A stretch of 64,000 nt of DNA from JADKFD01 sp050250665 (GTDB taxonomy: Bacteria; Pseudomonadota; Gammaproteobacteria; Xanthomonadales; SZUA-5), in assembly GCA_050250665.1 (NCBI GenBank), contig JBFWOF010000007.1, positions 1 to 64,000 of the forward strand, read 5' to 3'. The translations under genes were made by a program, and so were the position numbers. Shown one piece after another: positions 59,101 through 64,000 of this stretch (positions are counted from its first letter, which is position 1; every line of letters begins with the position of its first letter). The notes under the pieces were generated by a model that was not told the origin of the DNA, made no database searches, and saw nothing but the letters and a program-made list of their open reading frames with translations.

Positions 59101-60066
59101 ATGTCCATGAACGATCGAGAATTTTTGCCGCCACAGGCACATCGCCCCACCCTGAAGTGGGCTCTTGTTGCGGTCTGGCTGGCGCAGCTGGCGCTGCTGG
59201 TGTGGGTGGCGCTGGCGCTGCGTGCCCAGGGGTGGACCTGGCTTGGCGCCGCGTCGAGCGTCGTCCTGGTCTGGTTGCTGCTGCAGGGATTGCTGCTGGC
59301 CTTCCCCTATGTGCTGAAGTGGCGACTGGGCGATTGGTCGCGGGAGATCCGGGGATCGCTGCGGCAGATGCTGCGCACGTTGAGTGTCGAAGCAGGCTGG
59401 ATGACACGCTTCTATCTGATCGAACATCCGTGGCGAGGTGCGCCGATGCAGCTGCAGCCCGCGGATCAGCGCCTGCCGCTGCTGCTGGTGCACGGATTTC
59501 TCTGCAATGGTGCGGTCTGGAATCCGCTGGCGGCTGACCTTCGGGCTGCGGGGCGCAGTTTCGCCAGCGTGTCCCTGGAGCCGAGCTACCGGGATTTCCA
59601 GCAACAGCTGCGTGATCTCGATGCCGCGGTGTCCATGTGGCTGGCCGCCACCGGCGTATCACGATTGATCCTGATCGGGCACAGCATGGGCGGACTGCTG
59701 GCGCGAGCGTACGCCGATCGCGATCCGCAACGCTGCGCGGCGGTGATCTGCGTAGCGGCACCGCATCATGGCACCTATCTCGGCGACTGGTTCCACGGAT
59801 TGGAAGGCGGTCCGCCTTCGCCCCGTTGCCGGTGGCTGCAGGAGTACAACGCCCGCAGCCAGGAGCGGATTGCGGTGCCGGCCTTGAATCTGTGGAGTGC
59901 TGACGACAGTATCGTGTTGCCGGCTGCCAGCGCGCAGCTCGCGGCGACGCCCGAGCAGGCTCTGCATGGCCATGGTCATATGGCACTGGTGGCGGCGCCC
60001 GCAGCCCGTGCCCTGTTGATGCGTACACTGGGCGAACTTGAATCCGGCCTGGAGGGCTCATCGTGA
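59101..60066 (+). CDS. Membrane-anchored alpha/beta hydrolase
   Basis: 321 residues. Two N-terminal hydrophobic segments (about 20-40 and 45-70) precede an alpha/beta hydrolase domain (about 120-315). It has LLLVHGFLCNG (oxyanion), the nucleophile in LIGHSMGGLLARAYA, an acidic residue in LWSADDSIV and a histidine in HGHGHMAL. It resembles triacylglycerol lipase/PGAP1-like esterases. It is divergent from the patatin gene and 46 bases upstream of the next gene. A lipase or esterase for stored lipids is likely but not shown. Confidence 0.82.
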   Translation: MSMNDREFLPPQAHRPTLKWALVAVWLAQLALLVWVALALRAQGWTWLGAASSVVLVWLLLQGLLLAFPYVLKWRLGDWSREIRGSLRQMLRTLSVEAGWMTRFYLIEHPWRGAPMQLQPADQRLPLLLVHGFLCNGAVWNPLAADLRAAGRSFASVSLEPSYRDFQQQLRDLDAAVSMWLAATGVSRLILIGHSMGGLLARAYADRDPQRCAAVICVAAPHHGTYLGDWFHGLEGGPPSPRCRWLQEYNARSQERIAVPALNLWSADDSIVLPAASAQLAATPEQALHGHGHMALVAAPAARALLMRTLGELESGLEGSS

Positions 60067-60112
60067 CGCGAATCGGGAATCCATCGACGTCCACAGACAA
60101 GGTCAAGTCCAT

Positions 60113-60850
60113 ATGAGTGCCATCGGTGAACGCCTGCGCGCCCTGCTGAACCGATTGCAGCAGCAGCACCAGCGATCTGGCGCCGATGCCGACGTCGCCC
60201 GGCGTCTGGCGGCACTGCGGGCCTGGCAATCGCGACGGCTGGCCGCCAGCTACGCCGATATCCGCCAGCAACCCCGATTTGCGGCAGCCTGCGAGTTCTT
60301 TCTGGCCGATCTCTATGGAGAGGGTGATTTTGCCGACCGTGACCGGGCCGTGGAGCGGGTGGTGCCGATCATGATGCGATTGCTGCCCGAAGGTGTGCTC
60401 GCCAGTCTGGCACGTGCGATCGAGCTCAATGCGCTCAGTCAGGAGCTCGATTACGGCATGGCTGCGGCTCTGCCCGGACATTGCACGCACGCCGATGCCA
60501 TCACCGATGTCGATTACGCCGCCGCCTACGCGCTGTCAGCCGAACGTCAGGCCCGCCGTCGGCAACTGGCCCTGCTGCTGGTGCTGGGGCGTGAACTCGA
60601 CCGGCTGGTGCGCAAGCCAATGCTGTCCGAATTACTGCACCTGTGCCGCTGGCCGGCGCGGATGGCGGGCCTCGGCGCGTTGCAGAGTTTTCTCGAGCGC
60701 GGCTTCGATGCCTTTGGCAAGCTCGGCGGTGCCAATGTGTTTCTGGGTACGATCCTGCTGCGCGAGCGCGCCTTCATGCGTGCCGTCGACCGCGTGCTCG
60801 ACGGCAATGCCCAGTTGCGACTTCAGGATCCGAATTCCTGGTCCAGGTAG
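60113..60850 (+). CDS. Unrecognised helical protein in the lipid-storage locus
   Basis: A 245-residue soluble protein predicted to be nearly all helix, with no signal peptide. The most conserved-looking part is AACEFFLADLYGEGDFADRDRAVERVVPIMMRLLP, in pieces FFLADLYGEGDF and RDRAVERVVPIM. I have no firm family name. It follows the alpha/beta hydrolase in the same direction and ends 28 bases into the 3' end of the convergent PHA-granule-region gene. An AAGG lies ~12 bases before the ATG. Confidence 0.75.
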   Translation: MSAIGERLRALLNRLQQQHQRSGADADVARRLAALRAWQSRRLAASYADIRQQPRFAAACEFFLADLYGEGDFADRDRAVERVVPIMMRLLPEGVLASLARAIELNALSQELDYGMAAALPGHCTHADAITDVDYAAAYALSAERQARRRQLALLLVLGRELDRLVRKPMLSELLHLCRWPARMAGLGALQSFLERGFDAFGKLGGANVFLGTILLRERAFMRAVDRVLDGNAQLRLQDPNSWSR

Positions 60851-61101
60851 CGCCCGATTTCCTGCTCGATGGCCGACTTGATCGGCAGCAACAGCCAGCT
60901 GATGTTCGCGTGCACTGACACCGAATCGGCCTCCACCGCGATCTCGCCATCCACGCCCACGCGCGAGAACTCCAGCGTGTTGCGATTCCAGCGGGCGTCG
61001 ATCTCGAACTTGTCCCGAATGTGCTTGGCGACCTTGTCGACCGCCTTCTTGGCCTTGGTGACACCCAGTTCGTGCTGTCGATGCATGCGTATAGTGGCCA
61101 T
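60823..61101 (-). CDS. PHA-granule-region (polyhydroxyalkanoic acid system) family protein
   Basis: A 92-residue small protein matching the family found near PHA genes (TIGR02610 type): HELGVTKAKKAVDKVAKHI, WNRNTLEFSRVGVDGEIAV, VHANISWLLLPIKSAIEQEI and YLDQEFG. GGGAGGG precedes the ATG. The molecular role is unknown; it resembles coenzyme Q-binding/START-like small proteins in length only. Its 3' end overlaps the end of the plus-strand gene by 28 bases. Confidence 0.85.
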   Translation of the reverse strand: MATIRMHRQHELGVTKAKKAVDKVAKHIRDKFEIDARWNRNTLEFSRVGVDGEIAVEADSVSVHANISWLLLPIKSAIEQEIGRYLDQEFGS

Positions 61102-61140
61102 ATCGAGCCCTCCCTTGCCCGGATCAGGTCAGGGTTGATT

Positions 61141-61932
61141 ATGATGAAAGCCAAGTCCCGTGGGGAGCATTCTGTGCGCATCTGTCTCGCCGTGTGGTTG
61201 CTGGGAGTCTCATTGCCGCTTCTGGCACAGGAACAGCCGCGTTCGCAGCCCGCTGCGGCGGCCCCCAGAGTCCAATCTGAGCCCGCGGCTCCTGCCGCTG
61301 CAAGGCCGGCGGAAGCTGCAACGATGAAGCTGCACGGCCAGCTGCTCCTGAGCAGTGGCGGGCGACCGCTGCGCAGCGAAGAAGCCCAGGATGCGGTTGT
61401 CTACTTTCGACCGGATTCGCCGGTAGCGCCGGTGGTGCCGACAACACCTTTCGTCATTGCCACCGAGCGCAAGACCTTCGTGCCCAGAGTCTTGCCGATA
61501 CCGGTCGGTGCCAGCGTGCGTTTTCCGAACAACGATCCAATTCTGCACAACGTCTTTTCCAGCACCCGCGAGGCCGCCTTCGACCTCGGCCTGTACGGGC
61601 GCAGCGAGGGCGAGAGCTATCACTTCACCCAGCCGGGGGTGATTCGGGTGTTCTGCAATGTGCATCACGCCATGGTGGCCCATGTGCTGGTGCTCGATAC
61701 GCCATTCTTCACCAAGCCCGACGCCCAGGGCAGATTCAATCTGAAAGGAATTCCTCCCGGCCCCGGTGAACTGTTCGTGTGGCATGAACGGGCCCAGCTC
61801 TGGCGGAGTAAGATCAGTGCTGGCACAGATGACGAGGTCAAGGTGCAGCTGGAGCTGAGCAAGCGGCGGGTGCCGCCGCATCTCAACAAGACCGGCCAGC
61901 CCTACCGGAGGACAAGGCCTGATGAGTACTGA
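61141..61932 (+). CDS. Secreted cupredoxin-like (methylamine-utilisation type) protein
   Basis: 263 residues. The signal peptide ends near LPLLAQEQ, and a Pro/Ala-rich linker follows. The cupredoxin-like domain (about 65-200) has SVRFPNNDPILHNVFS and VIRVFCNVHHAMVAHVLVLDTPFF, whose His, Cys, His and Met are in the right order for a type 1 copper site. A carboxypeptidase-regulatory-like strand region (FNLKGIPPGPGELFVWHE) ends the protein. ATGATG at 61141/61144 gives two possible starts. It overlaps the kinase gene by 11 bases, so the two are probably co-translated. Confidence 0.85.
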   Translation: MMKAKSRGEHSVRICLAVWLLGVSLPLLAQEQPRSQPAAAAPRVQSEPAAPAAARPAEAATMKLHGQLLLSSGGRPLRSEEAQDAVVYFRPDSPVAPVVPTTPFVIATERKTFVPRVLPIPVGASVRFPNNDPILHNVFSSTREAAFDLGLYGRSEGESYHFTQPGVIRVFCNVHHAMVAHVLVLDTPFFTKPDAQGRFNLKGIPPGPGELFVWHERAQLWRSKISAGTDDEVKVQLELSKRRVPPHLNKTGQPYRRTRPDEY

Positions 61933-64000
61933 ACGCGGATTCAGGCTGCCCCTGGCTGCTCGTATCTTCTTTGCGAGCGGCTTCATGGTGGCTCTTGCCG
62001 TGGCGCTGGCGGCGCTGGTGACGCTGCAGTATGGCCGTCGCGCGGGAGAGGACGCGGTTGACCACAGTCTGGAAGCGGCCAACAACGCCCAGGAACGGTT
62101 CGAGGCGCTGTCCTTCCAGAAGCTCGACATCGTGGCCAAGACGATCATCAACGATGCCAGCTTCGTGCGCTATGTGGCGACCGCCACGGTGGGCAGCAGC
62201 GGCCTGAACGAGCTCGGCATCGCCTCACCGCCGGACGTGCCAGTGGCGGCGGCGACCGAGCCCGATGAATCAGGGAGTTCCGAGCAATCCGCCAGTCTGC
62301 CAGCCCCGGAGCCGGATGCCGACAGCGCTTCGGTCAAGGATCTGCTGACTCAGTTTGGCGAAAGTTACGACTTCAGCTTCGGGATGGTGCTGGATGCTGA
62401 CGGTCGGGTGGTCGCCCGCACGGACGAACGCGAGGCCTTCGCCGATGATCTTTCCGACGATCCCATGTTCGGCAACATGATCAAGGACATCGTCGGAGTG
62501 ACCGGATACTGGCGCAATGGCCTGGCTTTGCTGCAGGTGTCGGCGCAGCCAATGGTGATGCAGGATGAACTGGTCGGATTTCTGGTCATCGGCGTGCCGG
62601 TGGATGCCGGCGTGGTCAAGCAGGTGCGCGAAGTCAGCGGTGGCGAAGTCGCCTTCTGGGTCATGGATCAGGACAAGCTGCGCCTGATAGCCACGTCGGT
62701 GGATGAATCTGCTGCGGCTCTGCTGAAGGAATCGATCTCCAGGATCGAACCCAATCTGCTCGAAAGTCTGCAGGCCGGCCGCTCGCTGGCGCGGGTGCGT
62801 GATCTCTCTCTGGGGAGCACCACCCTGGCAGCCAGTCTGGCGCCGCTGTTCGGTCAGCCTGGGGACGCCGTGGGTGGCGTGATCACCATGACCTCCATCG
62901 ACACGGCCATGGCGCCTTTCCAGTCCATCCGCAACGCCGTGCTGCTGGGTGGACTGATCGCGCTGCTGTTGTCGCTGGCGGTGTCCTGGTGGCTGGCTCG
63001 CAGGGTGTTGCGGCCGGTCTCCGAATTGATTGAGGCCGCTGAACAGGCGGCTGGCGGCAACTATCACCAGCAGTTGACCATCGAAGGCAATGACGAAGTG
63101 GCCAGACTCGGACGGGCCTTCGACTCGCTGCTCAGCGATCTGCGTGAGAAGAAGGACATCGAAGGATACGTCGGCCATCTGTCGCGTTTCCTGCCCGATC
63201 CAGGTTCCGAGGCGCAGCTTTTGCCGGCGGCGCCGGCGCCCAAACCAGTCACCAGACGCGAATGCGCACTGGTGGGTCTGGAGCTTCGACGTTTCCTGCG
63301 CGCGCCACCCAAGGGTGAGGAAGCGATCACCTTGACCGCGCTCGGTCAGTTGATCGAAGAAGCGGTTGCCCGTGCCCAGGCCGCTGGTGGCGAGCTGCTG
63401 GAGCAGGAAGGTCCCAGACTGCTGTTCGGATTCGGTGGTGAGTCGTCCGAACTGCGGGCGCTGGCGGCGGTCAGCGCCTGGTGGGAAGGACGCATCGGTA
63501 CCAGCGACAATGGCGCGGCGGTGGCGCTGGCACTGGGCGAGATCGTGCACGGATCGTTGCCGGCTCGGCCGGAATCAAGCGCCACCATCGGCTTGCCGGT
63601 GCTGCAGGTCGAGCGTCTGCTGGCGGAGACGCCGGTGGGTCAGATGCTGCTGTCGCCGGCCTTCGGCGAGCGCATCAAGAGCATCGGTCAGACCGGCGTG
63701 TTGCGCGCCGCGCAGGGGCAGAGCAGCGGCAAGCGCTTCCTGTCGATCGATCGTCCCAGTCTGAGCGCAGTGGCGCGGCTGGCTCCTGGCCTGTCCCAGG
63801 CCACGGTGATGATGGGGGCAGAGGGTGCCGCTACCCAGGTCGCCGGTGCTGCTGCTCCGGCAGCATCCGACCAGGCTTCGACCCGGCTGGCGCTGGGGAT
63901 GCGCTTCGCCGGTCGTTACGAGATTCTGGCGATACTCGGCGCCGGTGGCATGGGCATGGTCTACAAGGCGCGCGACACCGACCTGTCCGATGTGGTGGCG
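61922..64000 (+). CDS. Membrane sensor Ser/Thr protein kinase (partial, runs off the window)
   Basis: The first 693 codons of a large protein. TM1 is at about 12-36; a periplasmic sensor region (about 38-337) looks double-Cache-like (FGMVLDADGRVVART, GFLVIGVPVDAGVV). TM2 is at about 339-360, then HAMP (360-415, RVLRPVSELIEAAEQAAGGNY). Residues ~445-610 look like a degenerate class III cyclase domain (CALVGLELRRFL, RLLFGFGG, ATIGLPVLQVERLLAETP). From ~663 an STK domain begins: YEILAILGAGGMGMVYKARD. The rest of the kinase lies beyond base 64000. Confidence 0.85.
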   Translation, partial: MSTERGFRLPLAARIFFASGFMVALAVALAALVTLQYGRRAGEDAVDHSLEAANNAQERFEALSFQKLDIVAKTIINDASFVRYVATATVGSSGLNELGIASPPDVPVAAATEPDESGSSEQSASLPAPEPDADSASVKDLLTQFGESYDFSFGMVLDADGRVVARTDEREAFADDLSDDPMFGNMIKDIVGVTGYWRNGLALLQVSAQPMVMQDELVGFLVIGVPVDAGVVKQVREVSGGEVAFWVMDQDKLRLIATSVDESAAALLKESISRIEPNLLESLQAGRSLARVRDLSLGSTTLAASLAPLFGQPGDAVGGVITMTSIDTAMAPFQSIRNAVLLGGLIALLLSLAVSWWLARRVLRPVSELIEAAEQAAGGNYHQQLTIEGNDEVARLGRAFDSLLSDLREKKDIEGYVGHLSRFLPDPGSEAQLLPAAPAPKPVTRRECALVGLELRRFLRAPPKGEEAITLTALGQLIEEAVARAQAAGGELLEQEGPRLLFGFGGESSELRALAAVSAWWEGRIGTSDNGAAVALALGEIVHGSLPARPESSATIGLPVLQVERLLAETPVGQMLLSPAFGERIKSIGQTGVLRAAQGQSSGKRFLSIDRPSLSAVARLAPGLSQATVMMGAEGAATQVAGAAAPAASDQASTRLALGMRFAGRYEILAILGAGGMGMVYKARDTDLSDVVA

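Noticed and set aside
62270..63550. 426-codon minus-strand frame opposite the kinase gene
   Set aside because: The plus-strand frame shows TM, HAMP and kinase features and stays open to the window end.
1..64000. tRNA or rRNA genes, prophage or integrase-bearing island
   Set aside because: No cloverleaf, rRNA segment, integrase, transposase or phage structural gene was recognised on reading both strands; short RNA genes could still be missed without a covariance search.

Overview
The window is a gene-dense, GC-rich stretch of bacterial chromosome. The gene content points to a gammaproteobacterium of the Xanthomonadales (Lysobacterales) type. The grounds are: rpmF followed directly by fabH; the fab-pabB-pabC-mltG-holB-pilZ series; a lipase next to its foldase; a moxR-DUF58-transglutaminase operon; 5'-methylthioinosine phosphorylase beside nagZ and hpt; and a secreted protein ending in a WGSGFE-type tail. 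This assignment is inference from gene order and families; no rRNA or tRNA gene was seen to confirm it.

Left part (1-20.7 kb), mostly on the minus strand: a VLCAD-like acyl-CoA dehydrogenase, the ribosomal oxygenase roxA overlapping purB, a small exported protein built from SFPD repeats, a DUF3011 protein, a GntR/UTRA regulator divergent from mtnA, a secreted lipase with its foldase, a CPBP-like membrane protein coupled to pterin dehydratase, nfuA, an Slp lipoprotein, the TgpA/DUF58/MoxR operon and a Maf pyrophosphatase. The gaps here carry several families of dispersed palindromic repeats.

Middle (20.8-47.3 kb), mostly plus strand housekeeping: yceD-rpmF-fabH-fabD-fabG-acpP-fabF (fatty acid synthesis), pabB-pabC (folate), mltG, holB, pilZ, a multidomain GGDEF-EAL protein, rpoE-rseA-rseB (envelope stress, with a good sigmaE-type promoter in front), lepA-lepB-DUF4845-rnc-era-recO, a receiver-Hpt protein on the other strand, rlmD, and a coupled CYTH-nagZ-hpt-methylthioinosine phosphorylase operon. 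plsX and tmk, often found in these clusters in other gammaproteobacteria, are not at their usual positions. G-rich elements that could form quadruplexes sit in several operon gaps.

Right part (47.3-61.1 kb) is the most interesting region. It holds a candidate neutral-lipid storage locus: a wax ester synthase/diacylglycerol acyltransferase with a Lys/Ala/Pro-rich tail, an acyl-CoA-binding protein with a PhaD-type regulator, a two-domain fatty acyl-CoA reductase of the kind that makes fatty alcohols, two phasins (one with the same kind of tail), a patatin phospholipase, an alpha/beta hydrolase, an unrecognised protein and a PHA-granule-region protein. No PHA synthase is present in the window. 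The natural reading is acyl-CoA to fatty alcohol to wax ester, with coated storage granules; this is inference. The locus is interrupted by two secreted proteins, one in an AT-richer patch, and a TPR protein.

The right end carries a cupredoxin-like secreted protein overlapping a large membrane sensor (sensor, HAMP, cyclase-like domain, Ser/Thr kinase) that runs off the window.
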